Origin: a virus | DNA: 64,000 nucleotides | IMG/VR virus record: IMGVR_UViG_3300025930_000141 | Span: 1-64,000 of that record | Direction: 5' to 3' (one strand) | Shown here: positions 1 to 6,784 of the stretch, piece by piece | Layout of the letters: every line of letters begins with the position of its first letter | How positions within the stretch are numbered: the first letter of the stretch is position 1 | Position numbers and translations under genes: made by a program | Notes under the pieces: model-generated | Database searches by the model: none | Told to the model about the DNA's origin: nothing | What the model saw: the letters and a program-made list of their open reading frames with translations, nothing else

Positions 1-1
1 G

Positions 2-265
2 GTTACCAGCGTCCAGCAAGACGTTCACGACAAGACGGACCAAATCCCCTGCACCGACCCCGAAACGGCTGCTAACCTCGTGGCCGAGTGCGACGAGGGT
101 TTGGTCTATCTCAACCTCCCCGGCTCTGACACGCCCACGGACGGCTCCGAGGGCTGGGATGGGTATATCTGGTTCGTGCTCGGCAACGAGCCCGAGGAAG
201 TCGCCTGCGACTATACCACAAACCTCGACCCCGACCTCGACAGCATCGTTTCGCCCTGGTGGTGA
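2..265 (+). CDS. Hypothetical acidic protein, 5'-truncated by window
   Basis: The frame is open from the left window edge, so the gene starts upstream; an internal GTG at 80 is probably not the start. The visible protein is acidic, rich in Asp/Glu/Pro, and ends in SPWW. No domain or signal peptide recognised. It is followed by a GC hairpin and the first copy of a palindrome that recurs between genes of this arm. Confidence 0.6.
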   Translation, partial: VTSVQQDVHDKTDQIPCTDPETAANLVAECDEGLVYLNLPGSDTPTDGSEGWDGYIWFVLGNEPEEVACDYTTNLDPDLDSIVSPWW

Positions 266-267
266 CC

Positions 268-304
268 AGGCCCCTTCGGGGGCCTTACCCCCTTAAGGGG
301 GTAA
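268..304. terminator. Hairpin plus palindrome repeat copy 1
   Basis: GGCCCC-ttc-GGGGGCC hairpin (268-284) directly followed by a perfect 20-bp palindrome of the form TTACCCCCTTAAGGGGGTAA (285-304). Sits just after the first gene. Near-identical palindromes occur at 1091, 2346, 3515 and 4286. Confidence 0.55.
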
Positions 305-402
305 CCTCAAGAACGGTCTCACATCGTGAGACGGGGGCTAGACGGCTTACGACTATGGGCGTAGTATCAGGGATACAAACTACCTCACCACAAGGAAGTG
401 TC

Positions 403-810
403 ATGGAAGACTTCAACGAAAACCACGAGATTCTGCCCGCAGTCACCCTGGACGACGGCATCGTGGAGCACGACCAGGCCCTCATTGTCGCGGACGGTCG
501 AGTGTTCTTCGACCTTGACGCCGTGTCGCTGGTGCTCCACCAGGACGTGCACATGCAGATGAGCATGGCGGAAATCCTGCCGCCCGAGGTCCACGCGGTC
601 ATCGGCATCGAGAGCGCCGATTACCTGCGCGGTGCTCACGACGCGACCATTCGACTGCACCAGATGGTCGAGGCAGCGCGGGCCGAGAACGGCCTTGAGC
701 CGCTGTTCCCCAACGACCAGCCGGACGGCCCGCCGACCGAGAACCCCGACGAGGTTTCGCTGCTTGAGGCGATGTTCGCCGCTGGCAGCGACGAGGACCA
801 CGAGGCCTGA
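403..810 (+). CDS. Hypothetical acidic protein (135 aa)
   Basis: Start placed at ATG 403, preceded by AAGGAAG at good spacing; a longer frame from 259 runs through the palindrome repeat and is unlikely to be translated. The product begins MEDFNENHEI, is acidic, and has a helical middle segment and a Pro/Asp-rich tail ending in EDHEA. No family recognised. It is followed after 3 nt by a GTG-start gene, so the two are probably cotranslated. Confidence 0.6.
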   Translation: MEDFNENHEILPAVTLDDGIVEHDQALIVADGRVFFDLDAVSLVLHQDVHMQMSMAEILPPEVHAVIGIESADYLRGAHDATIRLHQMVEAARAENGLEPLFPNDQPDGPPTENPDEVSLLEAMFAAGSDEDHEA

Positions 811-813
811 GCC

Positions 814-996
814 GTGTACGAGCGAACCGATGAAACCCCGTGGGCGGCGGTGCCGCTTCTGGACTCCGACCTTAAGCCGACGTTATGGCTTAAGAACGAC
901 TGGGACCAGACCGCCGCCGACCTGCGGGACGAGGGTTACACCATTCAGTACCGGCCCAAGCGCCGCAAGGTGAAGCCCAAAACCATCGAGACCTGA
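814..996 (+). CDS. Hypothetical small protein, basic tail (60 aa)
   Basis: GTG start 3 nt after the upstream stop. The N-terminal half is acidic and the C-terminus very basic (RPKRRKVKPK), suggesting contact with nucleic acid or a charged partner; that is inference. Function unknown. Confidence 0.5.
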   Translation: MYERTDETPWAAVPLLDSDLKPTLWLKNDWDQTAADLRDEGYTIQYRPKRRKVKPKTIET

Positions 997-1090
997 CGCC
1001 GGAATCACTCCGTTGCATCACATTGACGGTGGCCCGCGTTCGTAGGACCCAGAGCCCCAGCGGAGTGATGCCCGCTGGGGCCGAGGGGTA

Positions 1091-1110
1091 TTACCCCCTA
1101 AAGGGGGTAA
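1091..1110. repeat. Intergenic palindrome copy 2
   Basis: TTACCCCCTAAAGGGGGTAA, imperfect at the centre. Lies between two transcription units and 16 nt upstream of a promoter -35 box. Confidence 0.7.
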
Positions 1111-1125
1111 GCCCTGTTTTGGGTA

Positions 1126-1155
1126 TTGACAGAGCCTTACGAGGTGTGAGAGGAT
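1126..1155 (+). promoter_or_regulatory. Sigma70-type promoter, leaderless output
   Basis: TTGACA (1126-1131), 18-nt spacer, GAGGAT (1150-1155). The next gene starts with GTG 6 nt after the -10 box, so transcription should begin at or next to the start codon, giving a leaderless mRNA. Confidence 0.6.
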
Positions 1156-1161
1156 AGACCC

Positions 1162-1560
1162 GTGAAGACATTCAGCACGCCCAAGGAAGCCCTGCTCGAC
1201 GCTGGCCGCATTAAGGCTATTACGCGCGGGCGTATCTCTCGTGACAATCACGAATGGCTGGATAAAGAGATTGCGGCTAATCGCATTCGCATTACCGGCG
1301 TAACCGTGGTTAAGTCAGAAACCGCTAAGGGTGAAAAGCGCGTTTCTGTCAAGAGTCCTAGCACTCAGACCGAAAAGCACATTGCCGATATCTATATACC
1401 CCGGCCTAAGCACGAATACACGGCTATCGGGATTGAGGACAACAAGGTTTATGGTATGGCAGAAGTCTGCAATGTCTGTCGCGTTAGCCTTGTGCAATGT
1501 GTCCATGACTTTCCCACCATTCTCGGGGGAATACAGGTAAAGGTAGTTCCCAATGGATAG
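1162..1560 (+). CDS. Hypothetical protein with CxxC motif (132 aa), leaderless
   Basis: GTG start 6 nt downstream of a -10 element, with no Shine-Dalgarno possible on that transcript. The N-terminal third is basic; the C-terminal third has CNVC and a further Cys (VQC), perhaps a metal or disulfide site. No family recognised. Its stop overlaps the start of a small membrane protein (ATGGATAG). Confidence 0.65.
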   Translation: MKTFSTPKEALLDAGRIKAITRGRISRDNHEWLDKEIAANRIRITGVTVVKSETAKGEKRVSVKSPSTQTEKHIADIYIPRPKHEYTAIGIEDNKVYGMAEVCNVCRVSLVQCVHDFPTILGGIQVKVVPNG

Positions 1561-1696
1561 GCTTAAGCGGATTCTCGGTTATCTGCTTATCTCGGGAGGG
1601 GTCATATACCTTATCGTCATTCTTTTGGGTGTGGCTGCCATTCTCGGAATCACGGCATGGATTCTCGCAGCGCTGCTGGCTGGATTCTTCCAGTAA
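1553..1696 (+). CDS. Small two-helix membrane protein (47 aa)
   Basis: Begins MDRLKRIL and overlaps the upstream stop by 8 nt, implying translational coupling. Almost entirely hydrophobic, enough for two short transmembrane helices, with a positive N-terminus. Phage membrane proteins of this size can be holins, antiholins or superinfection factors, but nothing here decides which. Confidence 0.6.
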   Translation: MDRLKRILGYLLISGGVIYLIVILLGVAAILGITAWILAALLAGFFQ

Positions 1697-1800
1697 GCGT
1701 CTCAGCATGTGAGATTCTTCCCCAAACCTCTTGTGCTAGCCGCCAAACGGGAGTAGACTTACTCTCGTAAGGCAAACAACCCAGTCCCTTAGGAGACACA

Positions 1801-2199
1801 ATGCCCAGCAAGTCCCAGAAGAACCTCACGCCCGCCTCGTCTGCCGAGGTCCGCGCGTGGGCTGCCGAGAACGTTCCGGCTCTTGAGGCCGCGAAGGTTT
1901 CCACGGCGTTCCTCAACCCGCCCAGCGGCAAGGTCCGTGGCCGCGTCCCCGAGGGTGCCCGCGTCCTCTTCACCGAGGCGACCGGTCGTCCCGCCGCCGA
2001 GAAGTCGGTGGCCGAGACCAAGCACATCGACCTCACGCTGACCAAGCGTGACAAGGCCGGTCGCTCGCGCGGCAAGGTCACCGAGTCGTTCCCGGTGGCC
2101 GAGGTTCGTCGGCTCGGCGGCGCGCCCGCCAAGGGTCGCCTGTCCAGCGCCGTGCTGGCCGCTGCGGTTGACCGCATCCAGGCCGACCGAGGCTGGTGA
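1801..2199 (+). CDS. Lsr2-like C-terminal-domain protein (candidate)
   Basis: 132 aa, very Ala/Arg/Lys-rich, start supported by AGGAG 8 nt upstream. The segment EVRAWAAEN and the later KGRLSSAVLAAAVDRI resemble the two halves of the actinobacterial Lsr2 DNA-binding domain (R-W-A helix, then G-R-(I/L)-x-x-V-x-x-A), which binds AT-rich DNA through an AT-hook-like RGR. Here the halves are far apart and the hook is KGR, so homology is uncertain. Alternatives: a basic DNA-packing or HU-tail-like protein. If Lsr2-like, it could compete with host xenogeneic silencing. Confidence 0.4.
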   Translation: MPSKSQKNLTPASSAEVRAWAAENVPALEAAKVSTAFLNPPSGKVRGRVPEGARVLFTEATGRPAAEKSVAETKHIDLTLTKRDKAGRSRGKVTESFPVAEVRRLGGAPAKGRLSSAVLAAAVDRIQADRGW

Positions 2200-2206
2200 A
2201 CACGTG

Positions 2207-2247
2207 CCCCGGCACCCTTGACGGGTGCCGGGGCTGCGTGCTATACT
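2207..2247 (+). promoter_or_regulatory. Terminator hairpin overlapping a promoter
   Basis: CCCCGGCACCC/GGGTGCCGGGG hairpin (2207-2233) closes the previous unit. Its loop holds the -35 box TTGACG (2218-2223); an 18-nt spacer leads to TATACT (2242-2247). The hairpin and promoter are thus fused, and transcription would begin near 2254 into a gene-free, structured segment. Confidence 0.6.
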
Positions 2248-2253
2248 ACCTGT

Positions 2254-2346
2254 GTGGGTAGTTGAGCGCCAAGCGCTCCGGGCCGGGGAGCCGCTGCGGT
2301 CAGTCGTCGGGCGAGCAGCGTCAGTCTCCCCGGCCTTTCCTGCTTT
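2254..2346 (+). ncRNA. Candidate structured small RNA
   Basis: About 90 nt with its own promoter and no ORF. It folds as a small hairpin (GAGCGC/GCGCTC), then a long one: GGCCGGGGAG (2281-2290) pairs with CTCCCCGGCC (2326-2335), enclosing CGCTGC/GCAGCG, and ends in TTTCCTGCTTTT, a factor-independent terminator. The target is unknown; a 5' leader of the gene at 2451 is less likely because that gene has its own -10 box. Confidence 0.5.
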
Positions 2347-2365
2347 TACCCCCTTGAGGGGGTAA
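2346..2365. repeat. Intergenic palindrome copy 3
   Basis: TTACCCCCTTGAGGGGGTAA right after the T-tract of the small RNA. Confidence 0.7.
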
Positions 2366-2415
2366 CCTTATGGACGGGCAGTATAAGGTTGTAGCCTAAT
2401 GGTCATAATTGGGGC

Positions 2416-2444
2416 TAGTCAAGAGTTAATATACAGGGTACAAT
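2416..2444 (+). promoter_or_regulatory. Promoter, leaderless output
   Basis: TACAAT (2439-2444) with a weak -35 (TAGTCA, 2416-2421). ATG follows 6 nt after the -10 box, again predicting a leaderless message. Confidence 0.45.
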
Positions 2445-2450
2445 GGAGAC

Positions 2451-2675
2451 ATGAACGAACCGACGATTGACGCACGCCTAATTGACGACAAACTCTTTGT
2501 CGATATGGATGCATTGAATGCATTCCTGCGCAGCGAACCGGGACCCTATTACTGGGTTAGGAAAGCCGCTAGTGCTATGCAAGTACCGGAGGATATCTCT
2601 CTTGCCAATGGTATGGAGAAGATTATCGAGCACCTTGAATTCACGGCTATGCAATTGCGGGAGGACTTGTCGTGA
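2451..2675 (+). CDS. Hypothetical acidic protein (74 aa), leaderless
   Basis: ATG 6 nt after TACAAT. Helical and acidic; no domain recognised. Overlaps the next start by GTGA, so it is probably cotranslated with the HhH-glycosylase-like gene and may be a partner of it. Confidence 0.6.
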   Translation: MNEPTIDARLIDDKLFVDMDALNAFLRSEPGPYYWVRKAASAMQVPEDISLANGMEKIIEHLEFTAMQLREDLS

Positions 2676-3247
2676 ACGAATACGTGACTAACATTATGGA
2701 CACGTACCTTAGGCTTACCGAGGCAGAGATTGAAGAGGGTATGCATTGGTATGACAATACCCGCGCCCTCGCCACGGAGTGGGCTAATGGTGACGTGTGG
2801 AAGGGTGCAGGGGTTATCGCCGCATATTCCCCGGCTACCGATTGGCCGCGTAATCTTGAATTGGCTAAGTCGTCCCTTGAATTGGGATTCGCCCGCACCG
2901 ACGCATTGGGAATGAATGCGCTAAAGGCCCAGCGTATTCTCGACGGCGAGCCGGTATTGCCGGTACTGAATGGCCCTAAGACAACGGCATTCGCCTCTGC
3001 TATTGCCGACCCTGATAGTGACCTAGTGACTATTGACTCTCACGCTTATTCCATTGCGGTGGGATATTGGGTGCCGACTAGTGGAGTGCCCCATCTGCGT
3101 AAGCGTCGTTATGCCTCGTTTGCTGACGCATATACCGAGGCCGCTGGTCTGGCCGGGTATCACGTTAGTCAATTCCAGGCTATGACGTGGGTTGGGTGGA
3201 AGAACCGTCACCCTAAGTCTGAATATAGGAGTAGGAAGCGAGGATAA
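2672..3247 (+). CDS. HhH-GPD DNA glycosylase-like phage protein (191 aa)
   Basis: The middle has the pattern ALKAQRIL, then LNGPKTTAFASAI, then LVTIDSHAYSIAVG. This resembles the helix-hairpin-helix/GPD fold of endonuclease III-type glycosylases, where G-x-K/x-T-A is followed by an Asp in V-D-(T/S)-H that serves catalysis; here the Asp of TIDSH. The N-terminus (HWYDNTRALA) and basic tail are typical of a conserved but uncharacterised actinophage family. No [4Fe-4S] Cys cluster is present. Proposed role: base excision or modified-base handling in phage or host DNA; this is inference. Confidence 0.45.
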   Translation: MNEYVTNIMDTYLRLTEAEIEEGMHWYDNTRALATEWANGDVWKGAGVIAAYSPATDWPRNLELAKSSLELGFARTDALGMNALKAQRILDGEPVLPVLNGPKTTAFASAIADPDSDLVTIDSHAYSIAVGYWVPTSGVPHLRKRRYASFADAYTEAAGLAGYHVSQFQAMTWVGWKNRHPKSEYRSRKRG

Positions 3248-3493
3248 TTGGGCCTTTCTGGCGGTACCGGGGGAGGCCCGAACTTTGGAGATAACCCTCC
3301 AAAGCCTGTGATTATTGAACCGGGTATTCCCCTTTCTGACCACGTGGATTCGGAGGCAACTTATGTAGGTGATGAACACGGCTGGATTGAGGTTGACCCT
3401 GACCTCGTTTGGTCTAACCCTGAAACCTATATCTGGGTAGGCTATGAACTAGTCGATAATGTCATGGTCTATTACTTCGAATTCTCTGACTAG
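3248..3493 (+). CDS. Hypothetical Gly-rich N-terminus protein (81 aa)
   Basis: TTG start immediately after the previous stop. Short Gly-rich N-terminus (GGTGGG), then an acidic, aromatic-rich domain ending in YYFEFSD. No family recognised. A terminator hairpin overlaps its stop codon. Confidence 0.5.
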   Translation: MGLSGGTGGGPNFGDNPPKPVIIEPGIPLSDHVDSEATYVGDEHGWIEVDPDLVWSNPETYIWVGYELVDNVMVYYFEFSD

Positions 3494-3534
3494 GCCCGAA
3501 AGGGCCTAGTCCCCCTACCCCCTTAAGGGGGTAA
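3490..3534. terminator. Terminator hairpin plus palindrome copy 4
   Basis: CTAGGCCC-gaaa-GGGCCTAG (3490-3509) followed by the recurrent palindrome (3515-3534, first base C). Ends the 2451-3493 unit. Confidence 0.65.
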
Positions 3535-3549
3535 ACTTCTGCCAGACCC

Positions 3550-3578
3550 TTGACGCCGACCACGAGAGGGCGTATCGT
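3550..3578 (+). promoter_or_regulatory. Promoter, leaderless output
   Basis: TTGACG (3550-3555), 17-nt spacer, TATCGT (3573-3578). ATG at 3586 is 7 nt downstream of the -10 box. Confidence 0.6.
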
Positions 3579-3585
3579 TCTACCT

Positions 3586-3852
3586 ATGGATATCTACTGC
3601 GTGCGGTGCTCAGAGCCCGTCGATATGGACTACCTTCACGACCTCGTGGAAGAGGGCATGTATGCTAACTTCCAAGAGGCCCTTCACGCTTTCCAGACCA
3701 AGGGCTGCGAGGCGCTGGGCGAGCCTAAGTGTGAGCGGACCGACGACTTCAAGGGCGAGGTCATGGGTGCCATGTTTGACCTCTTGGGGGATGACGTGGA
3801 CGGCGCGGCTGCCATGATGGAAGACTTCGAATACTTCGGGATGCTGGACTAA
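3586..3852 (+). CDS. Zinc-ribbon-like acidic protein (88 aa), leaderless
   Basis: Start at ATG 3586 rather than 3550, since 3550 lies in the promoter. The N-terminal CVRC knuckle and later Cys residues (GC, KC) suggest a metal site; the rest is acidic and helical. Overlaps the next gene by TAATG. Function unknown. Confidence 0.6.
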   Translation: MDIYCVRCSEPVDMDYLHDLVEEGMYANFQEALHAFQTKGCEALGEPKCERTDDFKGEVMGAMFDLLGDDVDGAAAMMEDFEYFGMLD

Positions 3853-4067
3853 TGGCGCGCGAGTTGAGCGGTGCCGACTGGTCCGCCGTCGAGTGCTTCG
3901 GAGAGTCGCTTTCCGAGGTTTTGGCCGATGCTGCTATGGTCATCGCACGGCAGGAGAAGCGACACCCGCGTACCGGCCAACTTTATCACGAGCGCGGTGC
4001 GGCACGCATTCACCACGCCGAGCACGAAGACGGTCACCAGATTGTCATTACCTTTGAGGGGGCATGA
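3852..4067 (+). CDS. Hypothetical protein (71 aa)
   Basis: TAATG-coupled to the upstream gene and ATGATGA-coupled to the downstream gene. Central RQEKRHPRTGQ and a His-rich stretch (IHHAEHEDGHQ). No family recognised. Confidence 0.55.
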   Translation: MARELSGADWSAVECFGESLSEVLADAAMVIARQEKRHPRTGQLYHERGAARIHHAEHEDGHQIVITFEGA

Positions 4068-4276
4068 TGAAGTCACTAGTGGTTTTCCTAGTTGACAACG
4101 GCGAGGACACGGACGGACTCGCGGGCTGGATTGACAAGGCCCGTGGTATCGGGGTTACCGACTATGACCTCGCTGTGGACGTGTCCGAGGACGAGGACTT
4201 CACGCTCGACTTCACGGGCGAAACGGTCTATCTCCGACGCTTCCCGGATGGAGGCGTGCTCACCCCATACAGGTGA
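4064..4276 (+). CDS. Hypothetical acidic protein (70 aa), last rightward gene
   Basis: Overlaps the upstream stop. N-terminus MMKSLVVFLVDN could be a beta-strand; the rest is acidic with SEDEDF. It is the last rightward gene; the palindrome repeat at 4286 follows 9 nt later. Confidence 0.55.
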   Translation: MMKSLVVFLVDNGEDTDGLAGWIDKARGIGVTDYDLAVDVSEDEDFTLDFTGETVYLRRFPDGGVLTPYR

Positions 4277-4285
4277 GCACGGCCC

Positions 4286-4305
4286 TTACCCCCTAAAGGG
4301 GGTAA
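4286..4305. repeat. Intergenic palindrome copy 5
   Basis: TTACCCCCTAAAGGGGGTAA at the end of the rightward gene block. Confidence 0.7.
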
Positions 4306-4846
4306 CCCCATAAACAACAGCCAAAACAGGGGCATCACGCATAACATTAATGCACTAACCCCCAAATAATCGCTTTACGAAAGGTCTGCCACAATCCCGG
4401 CAATATTTCCTTTACGAAAGGGTAGTATAAGTCCCTGGAATGTGCATAGGTTCCCTATGCACTTTGATTGTTCCTTCACAGTCGCCGGGCACCTCTAATT
4501 AGACCGATATACGTCCTAGTAGTAGCATATATACAATGGAATGCAAGCATTCTCCCATATATACCCCTCCGCACCCCCAAAACAGTCTCTTTTGTAGGAT
4601 TCCTACAAAGAATTGGCCGTTTTGGGGGTGTTTTGGCGTGTTTCTTTGTAGGATTTGTCCAAAAGGTATAACCCCTCCATCACACAATAGTCTGTTCAAC
4701 AGACTAATTATCTACCAACCAACCAAAGTCTTGTGAAGTTTATTGTCAACTAATCGGTTTATAAACCATCTGGTTCAATACATCTGACCCCAAAAGGGGG
4801 CCTTTACGAAAGGGTTAGGCCTACTGTGGGAATACTACTATAGATA
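4306..4846. other. AT-rich, palindrome-rich convergent intergenic region
   Basis: No convincing gene. It contains three CTTTACGAAAG motifs (near 4373, 4410, 4802), a hairpin GTGCATAGG-ttc-CCTATGCAC followed by Ts (4442-4462), GAATGC-aa-GCATTC (near 4540), a long-range repeat CCCCCAAAAC/GTTTTGGGGG enclosing TTTGTAGGA-tt-CCTACAAA (4571-4630), AGTCTGTT-c-AACAGACT (near 4688) and GGTTTATAAACC (near 4757). It separates rightward from leftward genes. It could be a bidirectional terminator, an origin or a protein-binding region; the sequence alone does not choose. Confidence 0.5.
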
Positions 4847-5125
4847 TTACTGGTTGTCTTCTAACCCTGTGTACCGCGCCTGTCCCTCAGGGGTGTATGG
4901 CCTGACCATGGACCAGAATTGCAGGTCTTTCATGTACTGCTCGCCAGCGGGTGAATCCATAAAGGTGTGCAGGAAGTTTACCAGACTGGCGGGCATGTTC
5001 TTAACCATTTCGTCTACCATACCCCGGTAGTAGGCCTGGTCCATATCCTTATGGTCTGCTAGTGCCTGTAGAATCATTATCTGTAAGCCTACGTTACAGG
5101 CCCATTGGTATAATTCGTCATTCAT
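4847..5125 (-). CDS. Hypothetical protein (92 aa)
   Basis: Start taken as the second ATG of ATGATG, so that GGAGGGG lies at usable spacing. Helical; contains QALADHKDMDQAYYRGMVDEM, similar in style to the small protein at 6024-6275 (both have a V-D-x-M-V-x-x-M-P segment), so the two may be distant paralogues. Terminal gene of the leftward block. Function unknown. Confidence 0.55.
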   Translation of the reverse strand: MNDELYQWACNVGLQIMILQALADHKDMDQAYYRGMVDEMVKNMPASLVNFLHTFMDSPAGEQYMKDLQFWSMVRPYTPEGQARYTGLEDNQ

Positions 5126-5390
5126 CATACCCCTCCGTACCGTCGCCAAAGGCGTCGTCCTCACCGTCGAGAAACGCGCGCATGCTAGCCTGGTCTCCGG
5201 TGACCACGGCAATATTGGCATCAATCATCTTGAGGGCCATTTCAACACCGAATATGGTACCGCTCGTGATGCCCTTGATTTCCTCAAACTCGGGCTCTTT
5301 GGCCTGTTCGACCATTTCCTTGCGCAACTGCGAAACCTGCTTACGAAGGTTCAGTAGCACGTCTGTTTGAATCTTTCTCTTGTCTTCCAT
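5118..5390 (-). CDS. Hypothetical coiled-coil acidic protein (90 aa)
   Basis: Basic helical N-terminus (LLNLRKQVSQLRKEM) then an acidic tail (DGEDDAFGDGTEGYDE). Overlaps the next gene. No family recognised. Confidence 0.55.
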   Translation of the reverse strand: MEDKRKIQTDVLLNLRKQVSQLRKEMVEQAKEPEFEEIKGITSGTIFGVEMALKMIDANIAVVTGDQASMRAFLDGEDDAFGDGTEGYDE

Positions 5391-5451
5391 AAATGTACTA
5401 TTTTAGGGTGGTCAGACCCTTCTCCTAAGTTTCAAATTAAAGGCATGCTTT

Positions 5452-5691
5452 TTATACCGGGCGGCTGCGCGCGGGGTGCCACACCACGTCACGCTCAGCC
5501 CACCACTCACGCCAATTGGGGCGAATGGTACCAAAGGTGTCGAACTCTCGCATTAGCCCGTTCAGGGTTTCCATGGATACCACGAGTGTTTCCAACAGTA
5601 CCGTGCCGCTGGGTAGATGAATGAATTGAAAAGCGTTGTTACCGTCGTACCCGGCGATTACCTTGTAATCCTCAGTCCAGTGCTGAGTCAT
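5452..5691 (-). CDS. Hypothetical protein (79 aa)
   Basis: Trp/aromatic-rich small protein with no recognised motif. Overlaps the upstream gene by about 20 nt, as is common throughout this block. Confidence 0.5.
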   Translation of the reverse strand: MTQHWTEDYKVIAGYDGNNAFQFIHLPSGTVLLETLVVSMETLNGLMREFDTFGTIRPNWREWWAERDVVWHPARSRPV

Positions 5692-5812
5692 TCTTACGAA
5701 CCTCCAATACCCACGCGCTCACGTCAGGGGCCTGGTCAATGGCTTCGGTAATCCATTGTACCTCGTCGCCGTCAGGGTCGTCAGCGTCAATTTCCACGGT
5801 CATGATTAACAT
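5672..5812 (-). CDS. Hypothetical small acidic protein (46 aa)
   Basis: Start chosen at MLIMTVEIDADDPD because GGAG lies 6 nt upstream; a longer frame to 5863 would run far into the preceding gene. Probably a short alpha/beta protein. Unknown function. Confidence 0.45.
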   Translation of the reverse strand: MLIMTVEIDADDPDGDEVQWITEAIDQAPDVSAWVLEVRKNDSALD

Positions 5813-6024
5813 GGTGCTCTCCATCCTCCTGGTGCGCTTGGCATACCTATTACGATATAGCACCGGTCACAGCAAAACATATTGCTGATTGGGTTATAGG
5901 TACCGTCCTGGCGAGCGTACTCGTCAACCGATACCTCTTCGATTTCGGCCTCAATCTCCCACCCCGGAATCTGGTCAGCCGGGGTGTGGCAATTGAAACA
6001 AACAGGCATACCGACGACGCGCAT
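5806..6024 (-). CDS. Zinc-ribbon protein (72 aa)
   Basis: Two Cys pairs: CFNC near the N-terminus and CCDRC about 40 residues later, the classical treble-clef/zinc-ribbon spacing. ATGA-type junction with the upstream gene. Likely binds zinc; partner unknown. Confidence 0.6.
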   Translation of the reverse strand: MRVVGMPVCFNCHTPADQIPGWEIEAEIEEVSVDEYARQDGTYNPISNMFCCDRCYIVIGMPSAPGGWRAPC

Positions 6025-6275
6025 TACTCGCCCTGTTGCTGCTTAGCGAATGCTGCCACGACGCCGACCGTGTGCACCAGCAATTCGGTAGGCATTTCTG
6101 CTACCATCTGGTCCACCATCTTACGGCGCTCTTCCTCGGTGTGCAGGTCCCAGCGCACGCTCAAGAACATAAGCATGGGTGCGGCAAACCTGGCAAACTG
6201 CGCCGGGTCCTTGATGTTACCGGAACGGCTGCCCTCTAGGCGCTGGGCGTACTCGCTATGACTCTCGTCACTCAT
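6024..6275 (-). CDS. Hypothetical helical protein (83 aa)
   Basis: Contains RKMVDQMVAEMPTELL, matching in pattern the segment in the 4847-5125 protein. Acidic N-terminus. Overlaps both neighbours by 1-4 nt. Unknown function. Confidence 0.5.
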   Translation of the reverse strand: MSDESHSEYAQRLEGSRSGNIKDPAQFARFAAPMLMFLSVRWDLHTEEERRKMVDQMVAEMPTELLVHTVGVVAAFAKQQQGE

Positions 6276-6784
6276 ATTAACTCCTTAGTTACTTGCTTTA
6301 CAATATTAGCCTCTTGACGCAAGGCTTCGGTAATTTCACTTACCCGGTCTAGTTGATGTGCGATACCGGCCATTTGCATTTGGTAGTCGCGGTCTTCCAC
6401 GGCCTTGGCAATGTCCTTAATTGCGTTGTGGATTTGTGTGTAGTCGTTACCCACACAATGAATGTGGCGGCGGGTATAGCAATTACACTGGTCCCAATCG
6501 AACCAGCGCGACTCATAACCCCGATGCATAAAGTGCTCGGTGGCATTGTCTCTGCCAATCTTTAGGTCTATGGCAGCCAGGGCAGACTCTAGGGTGCGCT
6601 CGTCATAAGGCCTATTGTCCTTGGGCAGCGCGCGGAATTCTTTCATGATTTCCTTGGCTGGCTTGCTAGCCAATACCCGGTCGCCGCGACTATTGACCAG
6701 CATGGTCCGATATGCATGGATGCCGGACCCGCCGACCAGCACTAGGACGCCCAGCACCAGGCCATAGATTATCCATAGAAACAT
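6272..6784 (-). CDS. Membrane-anchored paralogue family member 1 (170 aa)
   Basis: N-terminal transmembrane helix (FLWIIYGLVLGVLVLVGG), then a soluble domain with LPKDNRPYDERTLESALAAID, a CNC segment and a C-terminal helix ending QEANIVKQVTKELI. The adjacent gene is clearly related along its whole length. Further relatives by pattern lie at 10286, 30718 and 31236 (a 'P-D-(D/E)-x-(R/K)' motif after the membrane helix, then a helical tail). Probably a cytoplasm-facing membrane protein; role unknown. Confidence 0.6.
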   Translation of the reverse strand: MFLWIIYGLVLGVLVLVGGSGIHAYRTMLVNSRGDRVLASKPAKEIMKEFRALPKDNRPYDERTLESALAAIDLKIGRDNATEHFMHRGYESRWFDWDQCNCYTRRHIHCVGNDYTQIHNAIKDIAKAVEDRDYQMQMAGIAHQLDRVSEITEALRQEANIVKQVTKELI

